Assembly (NCBI GenBank): GCA_020252485.1
Contig: JADCCX010000085.1
Location: 1-62,508, forward strand
Source: Methylocystis sp.
Lineage (GTDB): Bacteria; Pseudomonadota; Alphaproteobacteria; Rhizobiales; Beijerinckiaceae
Direction: 5' to 3'
Length of the DNA stretch: 62,508 nt
The notes under the pieces are model-generated. The model was not told the origin of the DNA, searched no databases, and saw only the letters and a program-made list of their open reading frames with translations. Shown here piece after piece: positions 53,909-62,508 of this stretch. The first letter of the stretch is position 1. Each line of letters begins with the position of its first letter. Made by a program: the position numbers and the translations under genes.

Positions 53909-54184
53909 CGGATCATCTCCTCAAGCGTGATTTCGGCAAAGCTTCTTCGTCCGCCGGCCCGTTCGGCGCGGAGCAAAAGGCTCTGACGTATCAGGGATGC
54001 GGGCCCTATAGGCGGAATCAGCCGGTTTTGCAATCAGCCTCATCGCCTGCGATATCCACCGGGAGACCGGAAGGATGCGGCGGCAGCGGAAATTGCGGCT
54101 TGCCAGTGACGCCGGTTTCATTGGACGATGGACCGCATCAAGCAGTTCGCGAAAACGCGGGCACGAGAACCGGAGGCACATTCG

Positions 54185-55993
54185 ATGGCACATATACCCA
54201 GCAAGGCGCAGATTGACCGGCTGCGGTCGCGCGCCTGGTTCAACAACCCCGCCAACATCGACATGACCGCCATCTACATCGAGCGGACGATGAACTTCGG
54301 CCTCTCGCGCGACGAGCTGCAGTCCGGCCGCCCGATCATCGGCATCGCCCAGACGGGTTCCGATATCGCGCCCTGCAACCGCCACCATCTGGAGCTCGCG
54401 CCGCGCATCCGCGACGGCATCCGTGAAATGGGAGGCGTGCCCTTCGAATTCCCGATCCATCCCATTCAGGAGACCTGCAAGCGGCCGACGGCCAGCCTCG
54501 ACCGCAATCTTCAATATCTGAGCCTCGTCGAAATTCTCTACGGCTACCCGCTCGACGCAGTGGTGCTGACGACCGGCTGCGACAAGACCACGCCGGCGCA
54601 GATCATGGCGGCGGCGACGGTTGACATCCCCGCGATCGCGCTGTCCGGCGGGCCGATGCTGAACGGCTGGCACAACAACGAGCGCACGGGTTCCGGCACC
54701 ATCCTGTGGGCCGCGCGGCAGATGCTGGCCGCCGGCAAACTCGACGACAAGGGCTTCGTCGAGCTGGTCGCCTCCTCCGCGCCATCCGCCGGCCATTGCA
54801 ACACGATGGGCACGGCCTCCACCATGAACAGCCTCGCCGAAGCGCTCGGCATGAGCCTGCCGGGCTGCGCCGCCATTCCGGCGCCCTACCGTGACCGCTA
54901 CGAGATGGCCTATCTGACCGGGCGCCGGATCGTCGACATGGTCTGGGAGGACCTGACCCCGTCCAAGGTGCTGACCCGCGCCGCCTTCGAGAACGCCATC
55001 AAGGTGAATTCGGCGATCGGCGGCTCCACCAATGCGCCGATCCACCTCAACGCCATCGCCCGCCACATCGGCGTGAAGCTCGACAACGACGATTGGGAGA
55101 AGCTCGGCTACGACATTCCGCTGCTCGTCAACATGCAGCCGGCCGGCGAATATCTCGGCGAGGAATATTACCGCGCCGGCGGCGTGCCGGCGGTCGTCGC
55201 CGAATTGATCAAGGCGGGCAAGATCGACAAGTCGCATCTGACGGTCAACGGTCGGACGCTCCACGAAAACTGCGAGGGGCGCTTCACCAACAATCCGAAA
55301 GTGATTCTGCCCTACGCGAAGCCGATGCGGAAGCAGGCGGGCTTCCTCAACCTCAAGGGCAATCTCTTCGACAGCGGCATCATGAAGATGAGCGTGATCT
55401 CGGAGGAGTTCCGCAAGCGCTACCTCTCCAACCCGAAGGACCCCATGGCTTTCGAGGGCAAGGCCATCGTCTTCGACGGACCGGAGGATTATCACCACCG
55501 GATCGACGACCCCAAGCTGAAGATCGATGAGAACACCATGCTGTTCATGCGGGGCGCCGGACCGGTGGGCTATCCCGGCGCGGCGGAGGTCGTGAACATG
55601 CGGCCGCCCTCCTACCTGATCAAGAAGGGCATCACCTCGCTGCCCTGCATCGGCGATGGCCGGCAATCGGGCACTTCGGGTTCTCCCTCCATCCTCAACG
55701 CCTCGCCGGAAGCGGCGACCGGCGGCGGGCTGGCGCTGCTTAAATCAGGCGACAGGGTCCGCATCGATCTGAAGAAGCGCACCGCCAACATGCTGGTCTC
55801 CGATGCCGAGATCGCGAAGCGGCGGGCCGAACTCGAAGCGGCGGGCGGCTACAAATATCCGCCGAGCCAGACGCCCTGGCAGGAAATCCAGCGCGGCATC
55901 GTGGATGAGCTTTCCAACGGCATGGTGCTCAAACCCGCCGTGAAGTACCAGAAGATCCACAAGACCTTCGGCGTGCCGCGCGACAACCATTAG
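54185..55993 (+). CDS. IlvD/Edd-family dehydratase, probably a sugar-acid (pentonate) dehydratase
   Basis: A 602-residue Fe-S dehydratase. Cluster cysteines are expected in IAPCNRHH near residue 63, [15 protein letters not shown] near 131 and [13 protein letters not shown] near 203. The C-terminal [22 protein letters not shown] pattern (pieces near 495-516) is characteristic of L-arabonate/D-xylonate-type dehydratases rather than IlvD itself. It would convert a sugar acid to its 2-keto-3-deoxy form. No sugar dehydrogenase or transporter is adjacent. ATG 54185 gives the normal family start; earlier in-frame ATG 54128 adds 19 residues without similarity. Confidence 0.85.
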   Translation: MAHIPSKAQIDRLRSRAWFNNPANIDMTAIYIERTMNFGLSRDELQSGRPIIGIAQTGSDIAPCNRHHLELAPRIRDGIREMGGVPFEFPIHPIQETCKRPTASLDRNLQYLSLVEILYGYPLDAVVLTTGCDKTTPAQIMAAATVDIPAIALSGGPMLNGWHNNERTGSGTILWAARQMLAAGKLDDKGFVELVASSAPSAGHCNTMGTASTMNSLAEALGMSLPGCAAIPAPYRDRYEMAYLTGRRIVDMVWEDLTPSKVLTRAAFENAIKVNSAIGGSTNAPIHLNAIARHIGVKLDNDDWEKLGYDIPLLVNMQPAGEYLGEEYYRAGGVPAVVAELIKAGKIDKSHLTVNGRTLHENCEGRFTNNPKVILPYAKPMRKQAGFLNLKGNLFDSGIMKMSVISEEFRKRYLSNPKDPMAFEGKAIVFDGPEDYHHRIDDPKLKIDENTMLFMRGAGPVGYPGAAEVVNMRPPSYLIKKGITSLPCIGDGRQSGTSGSPSILNASPEAATGGGLALLKSGDRVRIDLKKRTANMLVSDAEIAKRRAELEAAGGYKYPPSQTPWQEIQRGIVDELSNGMVLKPAVKYQKIHKTFGVPRDNH

Positions 55994-56044
55994 GGAACCG
56001 CTCCTGACGCCGCGCCAGCGGCTGACGGAACCACAGGTGATCGC

Positions 56045-56956
56045 ATGGCCAGACGCCGCTTCCACACGCTCGACGTGTTCACCGAGCAGAAGCTCGCCGG
56101 CAATCCGCTCGCCGTCGTGCATGACAGCGAAGGTTTGGACACCGAGGCGATGCAGGCCATCGCCCGGGAGTTCAACATCTCCGAGACCGTCTTCGTCATG
56201 GAGCCGGAGGATCCCGTCAACACGGCGAAAATCCGCATCTTCACGCCGGGCTCCGAGCTGCCTTTCGCCGGTCATCCTACGGTGGGCGCCGGCGTGCTGC
56301 TGGCCCAACTCCGCGCGCCGGAGCTTGTCGGCGCATCCGGCGTCGTCATCGCGCTGGAGGAGAAGATCGGGCTCGTGAAGGTCGAGGTCTCGCGGCGAAC
56401 CGGGCGGGCCGCACGGGGGTTATTCGCTCTCCCCAGGCTGCCGGGGCTCATCGCCGAACCGCAGCGGGACGCCGCGCTTGTTGCCGAGGCGCTGGGACTT
56501 TCGGTCGGCGATATCGGCTTTGGCGGCCATACCGTCGCGAATTTCTCCGCAGGCGTGCCCTATACGACGGTGCCGCTGGCGAGCCTCGAGGCGCTGGCGC
56601 GGGCGAAATCCATGGCGACGCCGGCCTTCGATGCGGCCTTCGGCGGGACGGCCCATCCCTGCTGCTACCTTTACGTGCGCACAGGGCCCGAAAGCTGGCA
56701 GGCCCGCATGTTCGGCCCCACCATCGGCGTGCCTGAGGATCCCGCCACCGGCTCCGCCGCTGCGGCTTTCGCCGGGACGCTGATGAGTTTCGAAGAACCG
56801 GCCGACGGCCAGCATCAGCATGTCATCCTGCAAGGCGTCGAGATGGGCCGGCCCTCGGAGATCGTGCTGACGCTGGATGTCGAGGGCGGCGCCTTGCGCG
56901 AAGCGACCATCGGCGGCGCGGCGGTGATCATCAGTGAAGGCACGATCGACATCTGA
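56045..56956 (+). CDS. PhzF family isomerase/epimerase-like protein
   Basis: A 303-residue protein of the diaminopimelate-epimerase fold. The catalytic Glu lies in [11 protein letters not shown] near residue 44, and the second-domain signatures [18 protein letters not shown] near 74-91 and [14 protein letters not shown] near 234-247 are intact. Phenazine genes are absent, so the name reflects family only; substrate unknown. It overlaps the NUDIX gene by one base (TGATG), which suggests a shared task. Confidence 0.87.
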   Translation: MARRRFHTLDVFTEQKLAGNPLAVVHDSEGLDTEAMQAIAREFNISETVFVMEPEDPVNTAKIRIFTPGSELPFAGHPTVGAGVLLAQLRAPELVGASGVVIALEEKIGLVKVEVSRRTGRAARGLFALPRLPGLIAEPQRDAALVAEALGLSVGDIGFGGHTVANFSAGVPYTTVPLASLEALARAKSMATPAFDAAFGGTAHPCCYLYVRTGPESWQARMFGPTIGVPEDPATGSAAAAFAGTLMSFEEPADGQHQHVILQGVEMGRPSEIVLTLDVEGGALREATIGGAAVIISEGTIDI

Positions 56957-57663
56957 TGGCGGCAAGCATCACCCGCCTGAAGCGGCTGGCGGCGCGGTTC
57001 GAGCCGGCCCCATGGGACTTCGCCACCGAGCGGCGCGCCGAAATCGACGCTCATTGGGATCGGCTGACCGCTGAAAAGCCGCGCCTGTTCAACGGCACCG
57101 TTCTGATGCAGCATTGCTGGTCGCTGCGGGACGGCATCTACGAAACTGCCTATGCGCCGGTCGATTACGCGAGTTTCGTGGCCTGGATCCAGCTGGGGCA
57201 GCCGGGAACGCCCCGCCGCAACGGCTTTGCGATGGGCGCGCTCGAAAGCGCCGACGGCGCCTTCCTGCTGGGCGTCATGGCGGGACATACTGTCAATGTC
57301 GGCAAGACCTATTTTCCCGGCGGCACGCCGGACCTGCATGATGTGACGCCGGATGGCCGCGTCGATCTGGCCGGTAGCCTGACACGCGAGCTGTTCGAGG
57401 AGACGGGGCTCAGGCCCGATGAGGTCACGATCCGCGAGGAATGGGTGCTGGTGACGGAGACCTACCGCGCCGCATTTCTGAAGCCCGCCCTCCTGGCCTA
57501 TGATGCCGAAACGGCCCGGCGGATCATGCTGGAGCGATTGGCGGGCGACACGGATGAGGAGCTTGCCGGTGTGGTCATCGTGCGCCGGCCATCCGACATC
57601 GACGATGCGACGACGCCCGCTTTCGCCGCCGCCTATATCCGCTGGGTGTTCGGCAACCGCTGA
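56956..57663 (+). CDS. NUDIX hydrolase domain protein
   Basis: A 235-residue protein. The Nudix helix is seen as SLTRELFEETGLRPDEV near residues 140-156, but the first Glu expected seven residues before RE is replaced, since the region reads GRVDLAGSLT. Activity on a nucleoside diphosphate derivative is therefore plausible but not assured. It is coupled to the phzF-like gene. Its last 31 bases overlap the 3' end of the oppositely oriented tilS. Confidence 0.8.
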   Translation: MAASITRLKRLAARFEPAPWDFATERRAEIDAHWDRLTAEKPRLFNGTVLMQHCWSLRDGIYETAYAPVDYASFVAWIQLGQPGTPRRNGFAMGALESADGAFLLGVMAGHTVNVGKTYFPGGTPDLHDVTPDGRVDLAGSLTRELFEETGLRPDEVTIREEWVLVTETYRAAFLKPALLAYDAETARRIMLERLAGDTDEELAGVVIVRRPSDIDDATTPAFAAAYIRWVFGNR

Positions 57664-58682
57664 GGCGGCCTTCGCCGGGGCGGGGCATCGGTCAGCATGA
57701 TCCGGCCATCAATGGCGAGCGTGACCAGCTTGCCGCCGAGTGAGCGCCGCAGGCGCAGGCCTTTCGCGGCAGCATCATGCAGGGCTTGGGCGAGCCCCTC
57801 GATCTGTTCAAGACGCGGCCTGTGCGGGGGAGCGCCTGCCCGCCTGAACAAGGCGGCGAGGGCGCGCACGCGAATGTCTTCCGGCGCGGCATCGATCACC
57901 GGCCAATTCGCCGAGACATCCATGCCCTCGCGGGAGACGTCCGCCTTGCTCAACGCATCCACGGTCATGGCGGCCAGCGCGTCTTCCGCCCGCGCCGCCC
58001 GGCGTCCGAGCGCAGCCAGACGATCTGCCGTCAGCCCCTCGGTGGCGAGCAGAGGCAGCAGCCCCCGTAATCTCGCGCGGGTGAACCGGTCATCAGCGTT
58101 GGAGGGATCGCTGACGAAAGGCGCGTCACGGGCTGTGCAGGTCGCGACAAGGCGGGCTTTCGGGATATCCAGGAACGGTCGGACATGAGTCAATCCACCG
58201 CGCAGGGTCACGGGCTGCATGCCGGCAAGGCCGGCGATTCCACTGCCTGCGATCAGCCGCATCAGGATGGTCTCGGCCTGATCCTCGGCGTGATGGGCCG
58301 TCACCAGATGACCGAAGCCCTGTTCGCGGGCCGCCTCCGCCAGGATCGCATAGCGCGCCTCCCGCGCCGCTTCCTGAAGCCCCGAGGAGGGCTTCGCCGC
58401 CTCCCAACGGCGCGTCAGATGCGGAACGCCAAAGGAGGCCGCAAAGGCGGCCACCATCGTTGCTTCCCGGGTGCTTTCAGGGCGAAGGCCGTGATCGACC
58501 GTGACAACCACGAGCGGCGGACGCTTCTCCCAGCGCGCGAGCAGGGCCAGCATCGCCATCGAATCGGGACCGCCCGAGACGGCGGCGATGACGCCATTCG
58601 AATCCTTGAGAAGCGGCGCGAAAAGCGCCGCCGCCTCCTCGTCGCTGAGCGGCTGGCTGTCGTCAGCCGCCGCAGCGGGCAC
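57633..58682 (-). CDS. tilS: tRNA(Ile)-lysidine synthase
   Basis: A 349-residue enzyme that converts C34 of the CAU tRNA-Ile to lysidine. The PP-loop AAVSGGPDSMAMLALLARW is near residues 29-47, TVDHGLRPES near 58-67 and GHLVTAHHAEDQAETILMRL near 120-139. It is shorter than E. coli TilS, which is usual for the group. I take GTG 58682, which lies 20 bases inside the cpoB 3' end; no ATG fits the family start. The downstream gene is not ftsH as commonly found, and its end overlaps the NUDIX gene. Confidence 0.9.
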   Translation of the reverse strand: MPAAAADDSQPLSDEEAAALFAPLLKDSNGVIAAVSGGPDSMAMLALLARWEKRPPLVVVTVDHGLRPESTREATMVAAFAASFGVPHLTRRWEAAKPSSGLQEAAREARYAILAEAAREQGFGHLVTAHHAEDQAETILMRLIAGSGIAGLAGMQPVTLRGGLTHVRPFLDIPKARLVATCTARDAPFVSDPSNADDRFTRARLRGLLPLLATEGLTADRLAALGRRAARAEDALAAMTVDALSKADVSREGMDVSANWPVIDAAPEDIRVRALAALFRRAGAPPHRPRLEQIEGLAQALHDAAAKGLRLRRSLGGKLVTLAIDGRIMLTDAPPRRRPPQRLPNTQRI

Positions 58683-59595
58683 GCTGGAGCTCGCGCGAAA
58701 TGCCTTGCTTGATGGCGGCGGAAGCCGCCGGGTACTTCTGCGGATGGTTGGTGAGCACGTCGCAGGCTTCCTTGACGGCGCCGAGACCGCGCAGCGAGAT
58801 CCCAAGCTTCAACTCCGCCTCGGCGGCCCGCGGCGATTTCGAGAACTTCGTCGTCATGTCGACATATTGCTCGGCGGCCTCGCGCCAGCGCTGACGCTGG
58901 AAATAGCTGTCGCCCAGACCCATGACCGCCTCCGGCATCAGCCGGTCGCGCGGGCGCAGGCGGGTGAATTCCCGGAATGTGCCTTCGGCGGCCTCATATT
59001 CGCCCCTCTGCAGCTGCTGCTTGCCAAGCTCGATTTCGCCCTGCGGCGTGCCCGGATTGGGCGGGATGCCGGCTGTCTGCGTGCGGGAGGGGTTCAATTC
59101 GGTCGGCTCGCGCGGATCACGGCCAATCACGCCATCCTGACCGGCGATGATCTGCCCCGGATTCGAAACCACGCCATCGCCGGCATTGGAAGGCCCTGTG
59201 CGGAGCGGAGCCGCCGACCCGGGAGAACCCAGCGGCTGAGGCGCGCCCGCGGCCTGCGGATTGGCGTTGGGATCGAAGGCATCGCCCCGCTGCTGGCGCG
59301 GCGGCGCCGGCTGGCCGCCAGGCGCGGCCGGCGGACGGGCGCCGCCTCTGCCGCCTTCCAGCTCCTTGAAGCGGAAATCCGTATCGCTCTGGAAGCGCCT
59401 TGCCTGTTCCTCAAGCCGCCGGTTCTGGTTCTGCACCTGTTCGACCTGACCGGTCAGCTGCCGGACGAGATTCTCCAGCCGGTCGAGGCGCAACATCAAT
59501 TCAGCCCCATCCTGGGCTATGGCGGGCTGCAATGAAGCCAGAGTCAGCGCCGCAGCGGCAATCGCAAGAATAGACTTGGAGCGTGAAAGCATCAT
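58663..59595 (-). CDS. cpoB: Cell division coordinator CpoB (YbgF), Tol-Pal associated
   Basis: A 310-residue periplasmic protein linking peptidoglycan synthesis and outer-membrane constriction. A signal peptide ends near residue 27 (PAIAQ). A coiled coil follows (LRLDRLENLVRQLTGQVEQV, in pieces, 33-70), then a Pro/Gly-rich disordered linker (about 80-185). Three TPR-like repeats follow at the C-terminus (LGKQQLQRGEYEAAEGTFREF and related units). tol-pal genes normally precede it; here the upstream gene is the divergent hmgA, so it is separated from that cluster. Confidence 0.9.
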   Translation of the reverse strand: MMLSRSKSILAIAAAALTLASLQPAIAQDGAELMLRLDRLENLVRQLTGQVEQVQNQNRRLEEQARRFQSDTDFRFKELEGGRGGARPPAAPGGQPAPPRQQRGDAFDPNANPQAAGAPQPLGSPGSAAPLRTGPSNAGDGVVSNPGQIIAGQDGVIGRDPREPTELNPSRTQTAGIPPNPGTPQGEIELGKQQLQRGEYEAAEGTFREFTRLRPRDRLMPEAVMGLGDSYFQRQRWREAAEQYVDMTTKFSKSPRAAEAELKLGISLRGLGAVKEACDVLTNHPQKYPAASAAIKQGISRELQRARCGG

Positions 59596-59772
59596 GGTTT
59601 CAGACCGTTATCTGATTTGTCCCTGACGGCAAACCTTGTTGAGACTGTGACAAGGATGGCTTGAACCTGCGCTGAATAAGCCGAATCGCTTTCACCATCA
59701 TGGCGAGATCGGCGGGAAATGCAGCTTTTTCGTCTGTCAGGCCGCCGGATTTCCTCTGGCGAAGAGGCAGAA

Positions 59773-59796
59773 AATTAGTTACAGATGAAACTAATT
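59773..59796. promoter_or_regulatory. Palindromic operator upstream of hmgA
   Basis: Perfect 8-bp arms AATTAGTT (59773-59780) and AACTAATT (59789-59796) flank an 8-base spacer, 16 bp before the hmgA start. Its length and symmetry suit a MarR- or IclR-family repressor, as known for homogentisate genes. No such regulator gene is in the window. Confidence 0.6.
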
Positions 59797-59812
59797 CAGA
59801 TCGGAGCCCGTC

Positions 59813-61180
59813 ATGAACAAGCATGTCACCCCCAAGCTTCGCGGCAAGCCGGAGGCGCTTTCGGTCACTGACCCGCGCTACATGTCCGGCTTCGGCAACA
59901 GCTTCGAGACCGAGAGCCTGCCCGGCGCGCTGCCGGTGGGCCGCAACTCGCCGCAACGGCCGGCCTATGGACTTTATGCCGAGCAATTGTCCGGCTCGCC
60001 CTTCACGGCGCCGCAGGCGACGAACCAGCGCTCCTGGCTCTACCGCATCCGGCCGACGGTGAAGCACACGCGGCGCTTCCGGAAGGCCGACCGCGGCCTG
60101 ATCCGCACCGGCGGGCTGGACCGCGACGAGCACGAGATGCCCATTGGCCAGATGCGCTGGGATCCGATCCCGCTGCCAAAGAAGGGGCAATGCTTCGTCG
60201 AGGGACTCGCCACGATCACGGTCGCGGGCGACTGCGATTCGCAGGCCGGCATGGCAGCGCATATGGCGCTTGTCACACGCTCCATGCAGGATGAGTATTT
60301 CTTCAACGCCGACGGCGAGTTGCTGATCGTTCCGCAGGAAGGCGGCCTGCGCCTGCGGACGGAGTTCGGAATCATCGACGTCAAGCCGGGCGAAACCGCC
60401 ATCATTCCACGGGGCGTGATCTTCGCCGTGGATCTGCTCGCGGGTCCGGCGCGGGCCTATGTCTGCGAGAATTACGGCGGCGGCTTCACGCTCCCCGATC
60501 GCGGCCCGATCGGCGCGAATTGCCTGGCCAATCCGCGCGATTTCCTCACACCTGTCGCCGCCTATGAGGACAAGGAGGGCAAGGCCCTTCTCCATGTGAA
60601 ATGGGGCGGACAGCTTTACGCGACCGAAATCGATCAGTCGCCCCTCGATGTCGTCGCCTGGCACGGCAATTACGCCCCCTATAAATATGATTTGCGCACC
60701 TATTCCCCGGTGGGCGCCATCAGCTTCGATCACCCGGACCCCTCGATCTTCACGGTGATGACGTCGCCGACCGGCGAGCCGGGCACCGCCAACATCGATT
60801 TTGTCATCTTTCCGGAGCGCTGGATGGTGGCGGAGAACACCTTCCGTCCGCCCTGGTACCACCGCAACATCATGAGCGAGTTCATGGGGCTGATCTACGG
60901 AATCTATGACGCCAAACCCGAGGGCTTCGTGCCTGGCGGTTTCAGCCTGCACAACATGATGCTGCCGCATGGGCCAGATACCCCCGCCTATGAGCAGGCG
61001 AGCACAGTGGAGCTGAAGCCGCACAAGCTCACCGGCACCATGGCCTTTATGTTCGAAACCCGCTTTCCGCAGCGCGTGACGGCCTATGCGGCGGGGCTGC
61101 CGGGCCTGCAGAAGGACTATATCGCCTGCTGGACAGACCTGAAGAAGCGCTTCGATCCCGCCAACCGGGAACCATGGTGA
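59813..61180 (+). CDS. hmgA: Homogentisate 1,2-dioxygenase
   Basis: A 455-residue iron enzyme that opens the ring of homogentisate to maleylacetoacetate in tyrosine and phenylalanine breakdown. Family blocks: [12 protein letters not shown] near residues 23-34, [14 protein letters not shown] near 69, NEF-type [11 protein letters not shown] near 361 and [10 protein letters not shown] near 382, carrying the iron ligands. Length is normal. A palindromic operator lies directly upstream. fahA and maiA are not adjacent, so the pathway genes are scattered. Confidence 0.95.
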   Translation: MNKHVTPKLRGKPEALSVTDPRYMSGFGNSFETESLPGALPVGRNSPQRPAYGLYAEQLSGSPFTAPQATNQRSWLYRIRPTVKHTRRFRKADRGLIRTGGLDRDEHEMPIGQMRWDPIPLPKKGQCFVEGLATITVAGDCDSQAGMAAHMALVTRSMQDEYFFNADGELLIVPQEGGLRLRTEFGIIDVKPGETAIIPRGVIFAVDLLAGPARAYVCENYGGGFTLPDRGPIGANCLANPRDFLTPVAAYEDKEGKALLHVKWGGQLYATEIDQSPLDVVAWHGNYAPYKYDLRTYSPVGAISFDHPDPSIFTVMTSPTGEPGTANIDFVIFPERWMVAENTFRPPWYHRNIMSEFMGLIYGIYDAKPEGFVPGGFSLHNMMLPHGPDTPAYEQASTVELKPHKLTGTMAFMFETRFPQRVTAYAAGLPGLQKDYIACWTDLKKRFDPANREPW

Positions 61181-61363
61181 GGGCTGACGCGTATTGTCTG
61201 CAGCGTCTGTCGGACGATTGGAAGCGACCGACCGCGCCTCACCGGCTTGTGAAGCCCGCCATCTTTTCGCCGCAGAACGTTTCAAGTATAGGCACGTTCA
61301 TCGGCTGGCTTTGAGAGCAGCCGAAACGCGCTCGCCTCGGAAGAGGGAGCCAAGGAGGATGAG

Positions 61364-62272
61364 ATGGCTTCTGCCACAATGCCTGTGCTTGCAGGTGAAC
61401 TGGGTCTTTCCCGGTACCTTACGGAAATTCGCAAGTTTCCTGTGCTCGAGCCGCAGCAGGAGTACATGCTCGCCAAACGCTACCGCGAGCATGACGACTC
61501 GAAGGCAGCGCACACGCTCGTCACCTCCCACCTCAGGCTGGTCGCCAAGATCGCCATGGGTTATCGCGGCTATGGGCTGCCGATCGGCGAGGTCGTGTCC
61601 GAAGGCAACGTCGGCCTTATGCAGGCCGTCAAGCGTTTTGAGCCGGACCGCGGCTTCCGCCTCGCGACCTACGCGATGTGGTGGATCAAGGCTTCCATCC
61701 AGGAATACATCCTGCGCTCGTGGAGCCTCGTGAAGATGGGCACCACCGCCAACCAGAAGAAGCTGTTCTTCAACCTGCGGAAGGCGAAGAGCCAGATCCA
61801 GGCCCTGGGCGACGGCGACCTGCGCCCCGATCAGGTGAAGAGCATCGCCGCCAAGCTTGGCGTCGAGGAGCGGGAAGTGATCGAGATGAACCGCCGCCTT
61901 GGCGGCGACAGTTCGCTCAACGCCCCGTTGCGCGAAGATGGCGACAGCGGCGACTGGCAGGATTTTCTGGTCGACACCGGCGCTTCACCGGATCTTCTCG
62001 TCGAAGAAAACGAGGAGAAGGGCAACCGCTCGCTGGCTCTTGCCCGCGCGATGGCGGCCCTCAACCCGCGCGAACGCCGCATCATCGAGGCGCGGCGGCT
62101 CGAAGACGACGCCATCACGCTGGAAGAGCTTTCCACCGAATTCGGCGTCTCGCGCGAGCGGGTGCGCCAGATCGAGGTCAGGGCCTTCGAGAAGCTGCAG
62201 ATGGCCGTGGTGAAGAATCTTGCAGCCATTGAGGCGCGGCCTGACCAGACGCCGACACTCGCAGCAGGTTGA
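61364..62272 (+). CDS. rpoH: RNA polymerase sigma factor RpoH (sigma-32)
   Basis: A 302-residue heat-shock sigma factor. Region 2 shows AKIAMGYRGYGLPIGEVVSEG near residues 63-83 and RLATYAMWWIKASIQEYILR near 103-122. The RpoH box QKKLFFNLRKAK lies near 135-146. Region 4 shows SREVRQIEVRAFEKL-like GVSRERVRQIEVRAFEKLQ near 263-281. The ribosome site AAGGAGG is nearly ideal. An intrinsic terminator follows 14 bases after the stop. Confidence 0.96.
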   Translation: MASATMPVLAGELGLSRYLTEIRKFPVLEPQQEYMLAKRYREHDDSKAAHTLVTSHLRLVAKIAMGYRGYGLPIGEVVSEGNVGLMQAVKRFEPDRGFRLATYAMWWIKASIQEYILRSWSLVKMGTTANQKKLFFNLRKAKSQIQALGDGDLRPDQVKSIAAKLGVEEREVIEMNRRLGGDSSLNAPLREDGDSGDWQDFLVDTGASPDLLVEENEEKGNRSLALARAMAALNPRERRIIEARRLEDDAITLEELSTEFGVSRERVRQIEVRAFEKLQMAVVKNLAAIEARPDQTPTLAAG

Positions 62273-62285
62273 TATCTGATATGAA

Positions 62286-62314
62286 GGTCCGGCGCCGTGT
62301 GCCGGGCCTTTTTT
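62286..62314 (+). terminator. Intrinsic terminator after rpoH
   Basis: The stem GGTCCGGC (62286-62293) pairs with GCCGGGCC (62301-62308) through eight base pairs including one G-U, with a 7-base loop, and is followed by six T residues. It follows the rpoH stop closely. Confidence 0.85.
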
Positions 62315-62508
62315 CAGTATGAGAGTTCTCTAACAGGCTGTTGAAAAACGCGTCGCTGTTTCGTCATTGCGAGCGAAGCGAAGCAATCCTGTATGTTGTG
62401 ATTGCGTTTGGATTTCGGACCGAGCGTGAGGGTGGCCGGGGCGCGTAAGCAATCCCGGGTATGACCGTAAACTGGCGAGCGCACGGCCATCCTCTGTCAT
62501 ACTGCCGA
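62315..62508. other. Non-coding end of the window with a short interspersed repeat
   Basis: No gene is visible from the terminator to the edge. A short palindrome lies at 62362-62389, with arms ATTGC and GCAAT around GAGCGAAGCGAA, of a type scattered through many alphaproteobacterial genomes. An AGGCTGTTGAAAAA stretch at 62335-62348 resembles sequence seen at some IS ends, but no transposase or partner end is in view. Confidence 0.4.

Noticed and set aside
56045-56956. Phenazine biosynthesis gene
   Set aside because: Only the PhzF fold is present. No other phenazine genes lie nearby and the family is functionally broad.
62335-62348. Possible insertion sequence end
   Set aside because: A short AGGCTGTTGAAAAA stretch alone, without transposase, second end or target duplication, is not enough to call a mobile element.

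Overview
The window reads as chromosomal DNA of an alphaproteobacterium, most likely of the order Hyphomicrobiales (Rhizobiales). Signs are high GC with strong GC3 bias, a class I lysyl-tRNA synthetase, an RpoH-type sigma factor, a TrcR/DUF1013 protein, a separate FAD/NADPH ferredoxin reductase of the thioredoxin-reductase-like type, and several families of intergenic palindromic repeats typical of that group. No genus can be fixed from sequence alone. There is no prophage, no transposase and no CRISPR array.

Layout. 1-2.9 kb (minus strand): a tightly overlapping operon of acyl-CoA dehydrogenase, APH-like phosphotransferase and a DUF6285 protein, resembling LvaC/LvaA/LvaB of levulinate/4-hydroxyacid catabolism, followed by an amidohydrolase start that runs into repeat DNA. 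3.0-13.2 kb (plus): ferredoxin-NADP reductase, an FAD subunit and a fused [2Fe-2S]/molybdenum hydroxylase, a 6-hydroxynicotinate-reductase-like Fe-S protein, a UPF0280 protein, and a complete tripartite tricarboxylate (TctC-TctB-TctA) uptake system. This looks like uptake, hydroxylation and ring reduction of an N-heteroaromatic acid. 13.2-15.3 kb: an arsenic operon with an ArsR-type operator, glutaredoxin-type ArsC, aquaglyceroporin, and an ArsR fused to a phosphatase-type ArsC. 15.4-17.5 kb: an M20 amidohydrolase and dapD.

17.6-22.7 kb holds both subunits of methylmalonyl-CoA mutase. They are separated by an unusual cassette (XRE regulator plus a small low-GC membrane protein) flanked by two copies of the mutB 5' end. 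Each copy carries a palindromic repeat inserted in frame. 22.7-29.6 kb: patatin, a DUF900 hydrolase, glcE-glcF without glcD, argB, a HAD nucleotidase and tRNA-Gly. 29.6-39.8 kb: housekeeping genes lysK, era, rnc, lepB, acpS, pyrE, the RNase P RNA, opgG-like, rnhA, thrB and ispH. 39.9-49.2 kb: KefB/C-like antiporter, MATE exporter, a DUF937 protein, an AbrB-Doc toxin-antitoxin pair, an HdmA-like protein, pepF, an HNH endonuclease and a low-GC pair (membrane protein plus a small protein that looks Cas2/SinR-like).

49.2-62.5 kb: dsbB, a YqaA/DedA protein, an RluD-like pseudouridine synthase, a cobalt-type nitrile hydratase operon with its accessory gene, trcR, a sugar-acid dehydratase, phzF-like, NUDIX, tilS, cpoB, hmgA with a clear operator, and rpoH with a good terminator.

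The observations most worth following are the duplicated mutB start with in-frame palindromic elements, the ArsR-ArsC fusion with an internal ribosome binding site, the N-heteroaromatic cluster, and the two low-GC gene pairs at 19.6-20.4 and 48.5-49.2 kb.
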